Shown here piece by piece: positions 26,768 to 35,772 of a stretch of 64,000 nt of DNA. Under the pieces are notes generated by a model. That model was not told the DNA's origin. It was given only the letters and a program-made list of their open reading frames with translations, and made no database searches. The stretch is from Candidatus Poribacteria bacterium (lineage in GTDB: Bacteria; Poribacteria; WGA-4E; WGA-3G): the NCBI GenBank assembly GCA_028820845.1, contig JAPPII010000035.1:1-64000 (forward strand), written 5' to 3'. Position numbers and translations under genes: made by a program. Position 1 is the stretch's first letter, and the number at the start of each line of letters is the position of its first letter.

Positions 26768-27651
26768 CTGCGCCACAATAGGGAAGTCACCCATCTGCTA
26801 AACCGTTGCGGAATCGTTGTCAGTTCCGCACGGAAAAGAGTGAGTCCAGCAGTATCGGTAATCGGAACGGCTTTCAGCTGATACGGCGAGGTGTCTAACG
26901 TGTTCCATCCAATCTCGGTTGTCCGAGCGGAACGGAACCCACTTGTCTTCACAATCTCAACCTCGCGTTCGGTATAGTCGCCGTTTGGATAACTGAAATG
27001 CGAACATTCAATCCCCAAAATCCCTTCCAAATCCGTTTTACTTCCGAGAATCTCCTGCTTACACTCCGTTTCTGTGCAGCGCGGTAGAATTGGATGGAAC
27101 TGGGTGTGGGGTTGGAAGTCAACGTGCACTACCATCTCTTTGATTTCAGACATGTTGAGGGCTTGTCTGTCTGGATATACTTTTTCGGGTTCAAAATCGG
27201 CTGTATTTTTGAGATGTGCTAATCGTTCTGCGTTCGAGAGTCTTTTGAGTCGCTCTTTCTCCGCCTTAGATTGTCCGTCTACTTTAAACCAGAAATGCCG
27301 GTGTGTATTGATAATCTGTGTGCAGGCATAGAGTGTCGGACGCAGCTGGTATTGTTTGAAAATCGGCAAAAGTTCAAAATTTCCGGCATGTCCGTCGTCA
27401 ATTGTAATCACAACACTTTTCGGAGGAATCTCTGAGAAATCGGATCGCTGGATTGCTGCCACCAGTGTATCCAGTGAAATAAGCGTGTAGTGGCGAGAGA
27501 GGAAGGCGATATGTCTCGCGAAAACCGCGGGTTTCGGATCGTGATACAGGAGGATAGCAACCTGATTCCGACGCACCCACTCTCGAATGAAAACAGGTAT
27601 ACCCAATAGACACACGACGAAGGCGACTACATTTTTAAGGAAACCCCGCAT
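26764..27651 (-). CDS. Polysaccharide deacetylase (NodB homology)
   Basis: A 295-residue carbohydrate esterase family 4 type protein. Residues 1-25 include a membrane helix, so the domain is probably membrane-anchored. The catalytic/metal region is visible as V-V-I-T-I-D-D-G-H-A-G (D-D pair) and H-T-Q-F-H-P, with a late S-Y-P-N-G-D-Y strand. It would remove N- or O-acetyl groups from a glycan being built on the lipid carrier. It is cotranscribed with the glycosyltransferase upstream (13-nt gap) and coupled to the methyltransferase downstream. Confidence 0.9.
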   Translation of the reverse strand: MRGFLKNVVAFVVCLLGIPVFIREWVRRNQVAILLYHDPKPAVFARHIAFLSRHYTLISLDTLVAAIQRSDFSEIPPKSVVITIDDGHAGNFELLPIFKQYQLRPTLYACTQIINTHRHFWFKVDGQSKAEKERLKRLSNAERLAHLKNTADFEPEKVYPDRQALNMSEIKEMVVHVDFQPHTQFHPILPRCTETECKQEILGSKTDLEGILGIECSHFSYPNGDYTEREVEIVKTSGFRSARTTEIGWNTLDTSPYQLKAVPITDTAGLTLFRAELTTIPQRFSRWVTSLLWRR

Positions 27652-27664
27652 TTATTAACCCACC

Positions 27665-28768
27665 CTATTGTTCCGATAAAAATTGTCGATAAATATCTTC
27701 TAACTTCCGCATAGATTCCGCACTATCAAACTTTTGCTGGATCGTTGCGCGAGCGTTTCTGCCCAACTCCCTCGCAAAGTCAGGTTGCGTCAACACCCAA
27801 TCCACTGCTGCTGCCAACGCCTCTGGATTTTGTGGTGGGATCCGAATACCGTTCTCCCCGCTCTCAATCAAGTCTGTGATACCACCGACATCTGACACTA
27901 TACACGGCATCCCGACCCCCATCGCTTCAATCAATGCATTCGGTGAACTCTCATGCAGCGACGGTAGCACAAAGACATCCGCCGTCAAAAGCACAGAGAA
28001 GACATCTTCACAGAAACCTGGGAATTTGATATGCTCCGAAAGTCTGTGCTTTTCTGTAAGTGCGCGAAGTTCTGCCTCTAATTCTCCATCACCGAGAAAC
28101 GTGCATCGCCATGGCGTCTCTTTTGGATCAAGCAGACACAATGCCTCAATCAGATAGCGATGTCCCTTTTCAGGGGCAAAGCGTCCGACACTTACGATTG
28201 ACTTCTCGCGGGTATCGTCTCGGTGTTGTTGAGACCATTCTTCGGTGGGTAATTCTATTAGATTGGGAATGCTAAGAATCTGTTTGTCTGGATAGCGTTG
28301 ATGAAGATGCCGTTCAATTTGTGCGGAATTCGTTAGGAGAATATCGGCGGGATTGTAGATAAGTTTTTCTGTCAGCCAGAGCCGGAATTTGCTGTACCTC
28401 GCGTGGTAATCACCGCGCTGTGAGGCAATGAACGGCACTTTACGCCAAAGGCCGCATTTCCGCGAAAGTCCGCAGAGGAAATTGGAATACCACAACCAAC
28501 TGTGTACGATGTCCGGTTTTATTGAATTGACAATACCACCGAGGGCAAACGCCTTTTCCAGTAATCGCTTCGGTCTATTTTCACCCGTCAGCGTAGCGAC
28601 ATCCCGAACACAGGACATTTCAAGGAGTTCGGACACACGTTCCCCTTCAGCACGGCTTAGTACGACGTACGCCTCATACCGTTCAGGTGGCAACCGGTCC
28701 AAAGTTTTGAGTAATTGCGATTCGGCACCGTCTTTTGTCATAGAGTCGATGACGTAAAGAATTCGCAT
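27665..28768 (-). CDS. Family 4 glycosyltransferase
   Basis: A 367-residue GT-B fold enzyme. The start at 28768 (M-R-I-L-Y-V-I-D-S-M-T-K-D-G-A-E) is the typical N-terminal donor-fold strand. The frame stays open 99 nt further upstream, but that segment is repeat-like. The C-terminal domain has V-G-R-F-A-P-E-K-G-H and the E-x7-E retaining motif (H-E-S-S-P-N-A-L-I-E-A-M-G-V-G-M-P). It transfers a sugar from an NDP-sugar during cell-surface glycan assembly. Confidence 0.92.
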   Translation of the reverse strand: MRILYVIDSMTKDGAESQLLKTLDRLPPERYEAYVVLSRAEGERVSELLEMSCVRDVATLTGENRPKRLLEKAFALGGIVNSIKPDIVHSWLWYSNFLCGLSRKCGLWRKVPFIASQRGDYHARYSKFRLWLTEKLIYNPADILLTNSAQIERHLHQRYPDKQILSIPNLIELPTEEWSQQHRDDTREKSIVSVGRFAPEKGHRYLIEALCLLDPKETPWRCTFLGDGELEAELRALTEKHRLSEHIKFPGFCEDVFSVLLTADVFVLPSLHESSPNALIEAMGVGMPCIVSDVGGITDLIESGENGIRIPPQNPEALAAAVDWVLTQPDFARELGRNARATIQQKFDSAESMRKLEDIYRQFLSEQ

Positions 28769-28800
28769 AAAGATCGCTATTCGCGGTTCGCGGTTCGCTA

Positions 28801-30318
28801 TCACCAATATGTATAAAGCAGCACTTCTCCAACGATGAGTTGCACCGTGAGGATACCCCCAACCCAATAGAGATCGGATAGCGAGCGATCTACAAGGTGT
28901 TTGGCGACAGGAATCACGAAAAACGGCACCATGAAGATCCAGATGCGCTCAACCTCCATCGTAAACAGGGTGGAAAATGTGAAAAAGAGGAGTGTTATCA
29001 GGAAACCGATGACGAAGCCGTCTAATTTTTCATGACGGAGTATCCAAGGAGTACGCGGGTCATAACGCTCTTGTACCGATGAGAGTGCCTCCCGTCGCCA
29101 TTCCGTTATTGCGGATACGACCTGTCGGAGCCAAACAGTCGTTATCGGAAGCCCTACGCCAATGAGGAAAGCGAATAGGTTGGCGAAGCTCAGGTGAAGA
29201 TAACGTGAGAGGCTTTCGTAACCCGTCCCCATCCCCATCTCATCTTTTGCAATAGCTGCCACGAGTGCCTCAATCGGACGAAATCCCGTCAAGACAAAAA
29301 GGAGTAAGTAGAATCCGACGAACCCGGCAGCTGCGAACAGCAAAACCTTCAGATACTGTACAAACCGCTTTCGTTCCAGCAACGGGATAATACAGAGAAA
29401 AACACCGACGACAACCGTTGAATACGTCATGAACATTCCGAGTGCCAGTGAAAGTCCTGTTAGCAAACTATAAGGACGAAATTCGTGCCACGTTTGGTCG
29501 GGTAAGACCTCCCGCGCTCGCGCCTCATAAAAGAGGTAGACGCTGAGAATTGGGAAAACACTGAATGGACCGTCCATTGATGTACCGGTGAACATCACGA
29601 AGTTCGGGGTGATAAGGAAAAGGAGAAGCGCATAGCGAGCGACCTTTGTACCATAGAGCCGTTCGCCGAGGTAATAGATCGGTATCACCGCAAGCGCAGT
29701 GAAGATAATTGAAATTAGGGATGCCGATACAAGATTGTAACCGAAAATCTTGCTAAAGAACCATAAGAAAAGCACGCCCCCCGGCGGATGCGTGCGTGTG
29801 TGACCTGAGAGTGTATCAAATAATTCCGGTTTGCTATAATCTCGTAGAAATGCGCGGAGTCCGAGTTCATCAACCCGTGGCACATCGCCGTAATACTCCA
29901 ACGAAGTTCGCGTATACGGCTCCAAAAGCCCTAAGACTCGGTTGGTCTCGCCTTCTTTTTCAATCTCGCGGTAGCCATCAATCAGTGCAACGCTAACGTT
30001 AATCGCAACGAAACAGATAACCGCTATCCAGATTAAACGTCGCACAGACACACCTGAAAGCAGATACTTGTGGCAGAGATACAAAAAACCGACACACACC
30101 ACGATAGCAGGCAATACCCATAAACTCAAGTCGAAGCTCGGTTCAGCGTAAAGTGGGACAATGTGCGTTCTATACCGCACTGCACCGAGATTGACGGCTG
30201 TCTCACGCATGCAGTAAAATAGGAATAGGTGGTAGACACAGAAAAATAGCGCGAGCAACCCAATCTGAAAAGGGATTAATCGAACTGCTTTTTGGATAGA
30301 CTGCCAAAGATTGTTCAT
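28801..30318 (-). CDS. GT39/ArnT-like membrane glycosyltransferase
   Basis: A 505-residue integral membrane protein with about ten to twelve helices. A large first extracytoplasmic loop contains the L-S-G-H-T-R-T-H-P-P-G motif, which resembles the dolichyl-/polyprenyl-phosphate-sugar dependent glycosyltransferases of the GT-C fold (PMT/ArnT-like). An acidic E-x or D-x pair before the first loop (I-D-G-Y-R-E-I-E) could be catalytic. It probably attaches a sugar from a polyprenyl-phosphate donor to a lipid or protein. It lies upstream of the GT4 gene on the same strand. Confidence 0.8.
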   Translation of the reverse strand: MNNLWQSIQKAVRLIPFQIGLLALFFCVYHLFLFYCMRETAVNLGAVRYRTHIVPLYAEPSFDLSLWVLPAIVVCVGFLYLCHKYLLSGVSVRRLIWIAVICFVAINVSVALIDGYREIEKEGETNRVLGLLEPYTRTSLEYYGDVPRVDELGLRAFLRDYSKPELFDTLSGHTRTHPPGGVLFLWFFSKIFGYNLVSASLISIIFTALAVIPIYYLGERLYGTKVARYALLLFLITPNFVMFTGTSMDGPFSVFPILSVYLFYEARAREVLPDQTWHEFRPYSLLTGLSLALGMFMTYSTVVVGVFLCIIPLLERKRFVQYLKVLLFAAAGFVGFYLLLFVLTGFRPIEALVAAIAKDEMGMGTGYESLSRYLHLSFANLFAFLIGVGLPITTVWLRQVVSAITEWRREALSSVQERYDPRTPWILRHEKLDGFVIGFLITLLFFTFSTLFTMEVERIWIFMVPFFVIPVAKHLVDRSLSDLYWVGGILTVQLIVGEVLLYTYW

Positions 30319-30323
30319 TTTCT

Positions 30324-31448
30324 TTATGAGACGGTTTCGCTCTGAGTTGCCTGCAACTGCTGTGCGGCTTCTAACAATGCGTTTGCTAAAAATTCAGGAT
30401 TAACTTCATCTCTGCCGCGGAACGTGCGCACTCGCTCGCCACGGACCTTCAGGACAGCAAGTTCTCTGCCCCCTAAATGGATACCTACCTCAGCATTGCG
30501 CGTTTCACCCGGTCCGTTAACCTCACACCCCATCACGGCTACCGGAATCTTTATGCCGTGTTTCTCCAGAAGTTCCTCAGCAACCGCAACGATGTTCTCA
30601 TAATCCGCACTGGGATCGCCACGACCGCAGAACGGACAAGAGACGACATCCAGCATATCCGATGCCATGCCAAGTGCTCGCAGGAGTTCTTTCGCAGTCA
30701 GTACCTCTTCGACGGGGTCTCCTGTAATTGAGATGCGGATGGTGTCCCCGATCCCCTCTTGCAAGAGCGTCCCAATACCGAGGGTCGATTTGACGTGCGC
30801 CCGCCGCGGTGTTCCGGCTTCTGTTACACCGAGATGCAATGGGTACGGGATTTTCGCTGAAAGTTGACGGTTCGCTTCTATCATCCGAAGCGGATCGCTC
30901 GACTTAACGGAGATGGCGATGTCTCTGAAGTCGTGAGCTTCGCAGATGTTGACGTGCCGCATCGCACTCTCTACCAATGCCTCGGCTGTTGGAGACGGGT
31001 ATTTTTCTAACAGATCCTTTTCGAGCGATCCCTCATTTACGCCGATACGTATCGGGATATTCGCCGCTTTTGCTGCAGACAGCACCTCTGAAATCCGTTC
31101 TTCGCTACCGATGTTTCCCGGATTGATACGAACTTTTGCCACTCCCGCATCGACTGCAACGAGGGCATATCGGTAATTGAAATGGATATCCGAGACGATC
31201 GGGACCGGTGCCCGCCGGACAATCGTAGAGAGTGCCTTCGCGTCCGGCTCTTCAGGCACAGCGACGCGGACAATCTGCGCCCCTGCCTCGGCACACCGCT
31301 CTACTTGTGCTAATGTAGCGTCTATGTCGTGGGTCAGGGTCGTCGTCATCGTCTGGATAGAGATGGGATTACCGTCACCGATCGGGATATTGCCTACCAT
31401 AATTTTTCGGGTAGGTCGTCTGTTATTGAGTTGTATGAGTTGTTTCAT
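30324..31448 (-). CDS. ispG: (E)-4-hydroxy-3-methylbut-2-enyl-diphosphate synthase
   Basis: IspG (GcpE) reduces MEcPP to HMBPP in the MEP isoprenoid pathway using a 4Fe-4S cluster. The three cluster Cys are visible in S-C-P-F-C-G-R-G and G-C-E-V-N-G-P-G-E. The N-terminal TIM barrel starts at R-P-T-R-K-I-M-V-G-N-I-P-I-G. Start ATG at 31448 matches known IspG N-termini; the frame extends 69 nt further upstream without support. It supplies C5 units for the polyprenyl carrier used by neighbouring genes, and lies 5 nt upstream of the GT39-like gene. Confidence 0.96.
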   Translation of the reverse strand: MKQLIQLNNRRPTRKIMVGNIPIGDGNPISIQTMTTTLTHDIDATLAQVERCAEAGAQIVRVAVPEEPDAKALSTIVRRAPVPIVSDIHFNYRYALVAVDAGVAKVRINPGNIGSEERISEVLSAAKAANIPIRIGVNEGSLEKDLLEKYPSPTAEALVESAMRHVNICEAHDFRDIAISVKSSDPLRMIEANRQLSAKIPYPLHLGVTEAGTPRRAHVKSTLGIGTLLQEGIGDTIRISITGDPVEEVLTAKELLRALGMASDMLDVVSCPFCGRGDPSADYENIVAVAEELLEKHGIKIPVAVMGCEVNGPGETRNAEVGIHLGGRELAVLKVRGERVRTFRGRDEVNPEFLANALLEAAQQLQATQSETVS

Positions 31449-31513
31449 ATTTTTTGGCTGTCGGCTATCAGCCATCAGTAAATCGTCTTGACAGTTGCGA
31501 TAGTTTGTAATAC

Positions 31514-32635
31514 TCACAACGCGTTACTGACTGCTGACTGCTGACTACTATTTTGCAAACTACGCTCCAGAGATGTGATAAATCTTTTATTTTCTTCTTG
31601 TGTCCCAATCGTTACGCGTATCGCATTCGGATAGCCGTAGCCCCCGATAGGTCGGACGATGACCCCTTTTTGCAGTAACGCATCGGCAACCTCTGTTCCT
31701 AACTGCTCCAAGTGCAACATGATAAAGTTGCCTTCGGTTTGTGTATAACGGAGTCCCATGTCATCAAACGCTTCATAGAGGAAGGTTTTTCCAGCAGTGT
31801 TGCTCGCTTGGCTCTTTTTGACATGCGCGGTATCCTTAAGTGCAGCACGCGCCGCCGCCTGTCCCACCAGACTACAATTGAAGGGCTGCCGAACCCGATT
31901 CAGCGTCTCAACTAACGCAGGGGGTGCGATACCGTAACCGATACGGAGTCCAGCGAGTCCATAGATTTTGGAAAACGTCCGAGTAATGATAAAATTCCGT
32001 CCCCCTAAGACATAAGGCAGCGTCTGCGGATAGTCGGAACGCAGGACATATTCATAGTACGCCTCATCAAAGACGACAAGCACATCGTCTGGCACCTGTT
32101 CCATAAACGCCGCTGTCTCCTCGGCAGTGACCATTGTGCCGGTAGGGTTGTTCGGATTTGCCACGAAGATAACTTTCGTCTTACGGGTGATTGCGCCTAC
32201 CATAGCCGAGAGGTCGTGTGTGTCGTTCTGCATCGGCACGACAACGGCTCTCGCGCTACACAACTTCGTTACGAGACTATAGACGACGAACGCGCCCGCT
32301 GCGTAGATAACCTCATCATTGGGTGCAAGGTACGCTTCAGCAATGAGTTGCAGCACATCGTTTGAACCGTTTCCTAAAATCAGATGCTCAGCAGAAATCC
32401 CCAGATGCGCCGCCAGATCATTTTTGAGATAGAAGGCGTTGCCGTCGGGATAGAGGTGCACCTGTGCCGTGCTCTCAGCAATCGCCTGTAGTGCCAACGG
32501 CGATGGACCCAGCGAGTTTTCGTTAGATGCGAGTTTGATAATATCCGTGATGCCCAACTCGCGTTGGACCTCTTCAATCGGTTTCCCTCCCTGATACGGT
32601 TGAATTGTCTCAATACTGGGTTTCGGTCTGAGCAT
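31514..32635 (-). CDS. hisC: Histidinol-phosphate aminotransferase
   Basis: A PLP-dependent class I/II aminotransferase converting imidazole-acetol phosphate to histidinol phosphate. The V-F-V-A-N-P-N-N-P-T-G motif, D-E-A-Y-Y-E-Y and the PLP-lysine motif T-F-S-K-I-Y-G-L-A-G-L-R-I-G-Y-G are intact. The 5' end carries a 66-bp spaced in-frame duplication: M-L-R-P-K starts occur at both 32635 and 32701. I take the downstream one because it is followed by the conserved I-E-T-I-Q-P-Y-Q-G-G-K. Translation from 32701 would add 22 residues. Confidence 0.93.
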   Translation of the reverse strand: MLRPKPSIETIQPYQGGKPIEEVQRELGITDIIKLASNENSLGPSPLALQAIAESTAQVHLYPDGNAFYLKNDLAAHLGISAEHLILGNGSNDVLQLIAEAYLAPNDEVIYAAGAFVVYSLVTKLCSARAVVVPMQNDTHDLSAMVGAITRKTKVIFVANPNNPTGTMVTAEETAAFMEQVPDDVLVVFDEAYYEYVLRSDYPQTLPYVLGGRNFIITRTFSKIYGLAGLRIGYGIAPPALVETLNRVRQPFNCSLVGQAAARAALKDTAHVKKSQASNTAGKTFLYEAFDDMGLRYTQTEGNFIMLHLEQLGTEVADALLQKGVIVRPIGGYGYPNAIRVTIGTQEENKRFITSLERSLQNSSQQSAVSNAL

Positions 32636-32715
32636 AATGGTTGTAGTAGAGTAGCCATGTCGATAGCGTGTGCCAAAGCGATTCAGTTTCGGTCTGAGCA
32701 TAATGGTTGTAGTAG
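32621..32715. repeat. 29-bp direct repeat duplicating the hisC start
   Basis: Identical 29-bp sequences at 32621-32649 and 32687-32715 are spaced exactly 66 bp (22 codons). Both include the start codon context of hisC. The second copy ends at the boundary of the palindromic element at 32716. Confidence 0.85.
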
Positions 32716-32843
32716 TCTGTCCAGTCTAAAATTGGAAGTAGTTTCGTTTGTAGTAGGGCAATTTATTGCCCGTTGTTACGCGGAGGACGTGCGATAAATC
32801 GCACTACTACCAACGAATTCACCTACAATTCAAAGGTGGACAA
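32716..32843. mobile_element. MITE/REPIN-like palindromic element
   Basis: A 128-bp element. The core has a GTAGTAG foot, hairpin GGGCAAT-TT-ATTGCCC (32756-32771), then hairpin GTGCGAT-AA-ATCGCAC (32789-32804) and CTACTAC. The arms outside are also imperfect inverted repeats: TCTGTCC at the left end matches GGACA at the right, and CGTTT matches AACG nearer the core. A 119-bp relative is at 60443-60561. No transposase gene is in the window. Confidence 0.75.
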
Positions 32844-33098
32844 TCCAATAGGTTATCTTTTTTTATACGCTTGTGTCTGTTGAACGCGCTCAAATACGAT
32901 TTTATTATAACACACGGTTCGCTTTTTTCAAAAGGTTTTTTAATAGTCGTCAGCGATTAGCAGTCAGCCGTCAGGGCACTGCGCTTTCAGTCGTCAGCAT
33001 TGTCCCGCAAGTCCACACGCGACTTGCGTAGGCAAAGACGCAAGTGTTACCACACACCCCTTTTCTTTACTGACCGCTGAAAGGGTTTCGGAGACGGG

Positions 33099-33116
33099 GA
33101 ATGCCCTAAGGCATTC
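33099..33116. repeat. GAATGCC/GGCATTC palindrome, second copy
   Basis: A 7-bp stem with loop CTAA, again flanked by ATACCGTTGATTT. It sits in the 537-bp spacer between hisC and the lamin-tail gene, which otherwise holds degenerate CAGTCAG/CTGACGG repeats and no gene. Confidence 0.8.
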
Positions 33117-33153
33117 ATACCGTTGATTTCCCGCCCTGACGGCTGACGGCTAT

Positions 33154-33190
33154 AAAAAAACAGGGCAGCGAACCGAAGTCCACTGCCCTG
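33154..33190 (-). terminator. Rho-independent terminator of the lamin-tail gene
   Basis: On the minus strand, CAGGGCAG (33190-33183) pairs with CTGCCCTG (33168-33161) and is followed by seven U. It lies about 50 nt after the stop codon of the exported lamin-tail protein. Confidence 0.85.
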
Positions 33191-33238
33191 ATAGGTTAGT
33201 TCACTTATTTTCATCCCTGAACAACCTTGGTGTCTGAC

Positions 33239-33703
33239 CTATTTGCCAAACGATTTTAGCTCCGCCCAATGCGTTGTAAGTTTACCACCCGCACTGACGT
33301 TTCCACGTAAGTGTGTCGTGCGCAAGGTCGTGCGTTTGCCATCAAGAGAAACATCCTCAATCTGGTAGTAGTAAACACCGTTGGGTTTCGCAGTTGTATC
33401 TGTGTAGGTATACATACGCTTTTCAGAAGTGGTGCCGTGTCCGGGAACAATGCCTTTGACGTTGATGACCTGGAACGCACCGTCTTTGGTTTCACTTCGC
33501 AGGATGTTAAAGCCAGCATTGTTCAACTCAGATTCGGTGACCCATGTAATCACGACTGCGCTTGTTGCTTTGTCGCGCACGGGACGGAAACTGGAGAGTG
33601 CGATGGGTAAGGGGCTGCCTTCCCGATGTCCGGGTGACCCGACATCATCGCGGTGTCCGTAGTAGCTCCCGACGCTCTGTGCCGTTATCCACGAGGCTGC
33701 CAT
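33239..33703 (-). CDS. C-terminal part of the lamin-tail protein, separated by a frameshift
   Basis: This frame continues the preceding 33685-35772 gene. Read upstream of its first Met it gives G-T-Q-E-C-A-F-D-G-T-P-D-D-A-N-D-G-T, a natural extension of the last lamin-tail domain. It then encodes an FnIII-like beta module (F-R-P-V-R-D, V-V-I-T-W-V-T-E-S-E-L-N-N-A-G-F-N-I-L-R-S). The tail ends G-K-L-T-T-H-W-A-E-L-K, much like the LamG protein at 24.2 kb. It has no signal peptide or ribosome binding site of its own. Most likely it is not an independent gene. Confidence 0.7.
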   Translation of the reverse strand: MAASWITAQSVGSYYGHRDDVGSPGHREGSPLPIALSSFRPVRDKATSAVVITWVTESELNNAGFNILRSETKDGAFQVINVKGIVPGHGTTSEKRMYTYTDTTAKPNGVYYYQIEDVSLDGKRTTLRTTHLRGNVSAGGKLTTHWAELKSFGK

Positions 33704-35772
33704 CGTGCCATCATTCGCGTCATCGGGTGTGCCATCAAAAGCACACTCTTGCGTGCCGAGAGACCGAGTGCGTTGCGGTGCTTCTGATACAGGTTATAGA
33801 CGCGGTGGGACACCACATCACTCGCACTGCTACGGTCAGAGACCAACAACAGCGTCTGGTTCGGCAGAATCACAGAAGTGCCATCAAACGTGAACTTCGC
33901 ATCGACGTAAGACTCGACATCCGGGTCAATGTTGCGAATCTCCAGTTCCCAATCCCCGTTGAGATGTGCCGATTCCGTGAAGGAAGAGTTGTAGAGTTCT
34001 ATCCACTGCGTGAGATTGCCGTTGTCACCGGCATCATACATAATCTCACTGATAACGACTTTACCCATAATGTCGGCGGGGTTTGCCTTCCGGGCGTTGT
34101 TGGCATACCCCGGCGTTCCGGGTGCGATTGCCATATCTACATTCGGGTCATACCCCAAACCGTTGACGGCACCGTCCTTACGCCAGTGGTCTTTCTCTGA
34201 ACGCTGTGCACCCGTCTTCTGCTCGATACGCGCATACGTCATACCGGCGTTACGAGGTATGCTACTGTTAGCACCACCCCAGTCATTCGCATCAATCCTT
34301 TCTGTATTGATGTCAGCGTTCGCAATGGCGACACTCCATCCTTTCAAAGGCCAGGCATCCGAGACATTCGCCTGCTCAATGAACTGATTACCGGCGATGT
34401 CTACGATCCCTTCGTGGTTGGTTCTATCGTTGCGGTTTCTGAGAACAAGCAGGAAATCGTCAGCAGGCATCCACTCGTCATCACCACCATTCACAACGAT
34501 ATACAGCTGCTGTGCACCTGCTGGGAACTTGTCGCTGTTGGTATCATGGAGATCCATACCACCCACCAAGACGCTATCGGCGGGATCCCGATTCGTGATG
34601 ACCAAGAAACCACCCCCAGGAATGCTCGTGCCCTTATCAGGAATCGAAAAGACCGTCCGCTGTAACCTGTCTCCATCAGCATCCTCATAAGCAGCGTGCA
34701 TCGTCCATTTTTTGACTTCTTGTGCAGCACTACCGGTGTTATGAAGTTCAATCCACTGGAGCCTGTCTGAGTTGTAAATCTCGTTGATGATGACGGAAGT
34801 GCCGGGAAGCGAGGCGGGTGCTTTACTTTGCGTCGCAATACCACCTTCATCCTGCTGAACCGTCCCCGGTGTGCCGATGAAATTACCCGACATATTGATA
34901 CGTCCGACGGATGCGACCCACTGACTGCTATCGGTGCCGTCCCCGAATCTGTGTTCGCCGGCTTTGCTATTGGGATCATGAGCCGTGTAGGCAGTTTTAT
35001 CAGCGTTCGTGCTACGCTTGCGGTACATGGAGACGAGATTTTTCACGGGATGTTTGCCATCCGCAGACGCTGATGTCCGACCACTCTGACCGGGCGGCTC
35101 CCATCTGGAACCAAAACGGTTGATAACACTCACACGGTCAACGACGGTGAAGGTGCGAGCACCTAATGCATCAGCTGGAACCTCAGTATGAACACCGGGG
35201 CCCTTCCGATCAAGTATCACTTTATCGCGCTCAACCCGTTTGTTTGCGGTAAACAGAAGACGAAGATCATCCCTATCCGCAGAAGCCTCTGCCACTTTTA
35301 AGGCAGCACCTGGGTTGTAGACTTCAATCCATTGAGCAACCACTGGATCCGGATTGTCATCACTATTTACCCCAGCAGCATCTGTTCCCCACATGATTTC
35401 GGTGATAACGAGGCGATGCAGCAGGTCTTTCTCCGTTTGACCTTCTGCTGGTGTTCCCGCCAGACCTTCGCGTTGTTCCAGCAGGAGCTCAATCGTGCCA
35501 CCGAATTCAAAGAGGTCAGCCAGATTTGGAAAAGCGCCACTAAGTGCTGGAAACGTAGATATAGCATGAGGGCCCAGATCGCTGAGGAGCCCGTTGTTAT
35601 CAATGGATGCCCGAAGAATGGAGAACTGTTTTTCTCCAAGGTGTTGCGCTGCTGCAGTAGGATTACCATTATGGAGATCCCTACTAAGTCTCATCGTTTG
35701 CGCGAGTGCTGTGCCTGATACGAATACCAACATTAAAACTAAAACTAAAGAAAATGTCATTTTTGACGACAT
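33685..35772 (-). CDS. Exported protein with three lamin-tail domains (frameshifted at the 3' end)
   Basis: A secreted protein with signal peptide (residues 5-25, ending T-A-L-A-Q). It carries three lamin-tail (LTD) domains, each starting with an I-x-E-I-(M/Y) strand and containing Q-W-I-E-(V/L)-(Y/H)-N (about 140-165, 325-345, 570-590). Bacterial LTD proteins are extracellular or surface proteins of unknown role. The frame ends prematurely at 33685. A single-base loss in the CTCTC stretch near 33757-33765 would join it to the next frame, which holds the conserved C-terminal module. So this is either a real frameshift mutation or a sequence error. Confidence 0.8.
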   Translation of the reverse strand: MSSKMTFSLVLVLMLVFVSGTALAQTMRLSRDLHNGNPTAAAQHLGEKQFSILRASIDNNGLLSDLGPHAISTFPALSGAFPNLADLFEFGGTIELLLEQREGLAGTPAEGQTEKDLLHRLVITEIMWGTDAAGVNSDDNPDPVVAQWIEVYNPGAALKVAEASADRDDLRLLFTANKRVERDKVILDRKGPGVHTEVPADALGARTFTVVDRVSVINRFGSRWEPPGQSGRTSASADGKHPVKNLVSMYRKRSTNADKTAYTAHDPNSKAGEHRFGDGTDSSQWVASVGRINMSGNFIGTPGTVQQDEGGIATQSKAPASLPGTSVIINEIYNSDRLQWIELHNTGSAAQEVKKWTMHAAYEDADGDRLQRTVFSIPDKGTSIPGGGFLVITNRDPADSVLVGGMDLHDTNSDKFPAGAQQLYIVVNGGDDEWMPADDFLLVLRNRNDRTNHEGIVDIAGNQFIEQANVSDAWPLKGWSVAIANADINTERIDANDWGGANSSIPRNAGMTYARIEQKTGAQRSEKDHWRKDGAVNGLGYDPNVDMAIAPGTPGYANNARKANPADIMGKVVISEIMYDAGDNGNLTQWIELYNSSFTESAHLNGDWELEIRNIDPDVESYVDAKFTFDGTSVILPNQTLLLVSDRSSASDVVSHRVYNLYQKHRNALGLSARKSVLLMAHPMTRMMARWQPRG

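Noticed and set aside
32564-32960. Small plus-strand frames upstream of hisC
   Set aside because: They are made of the direct repeat and the MITE-like element.
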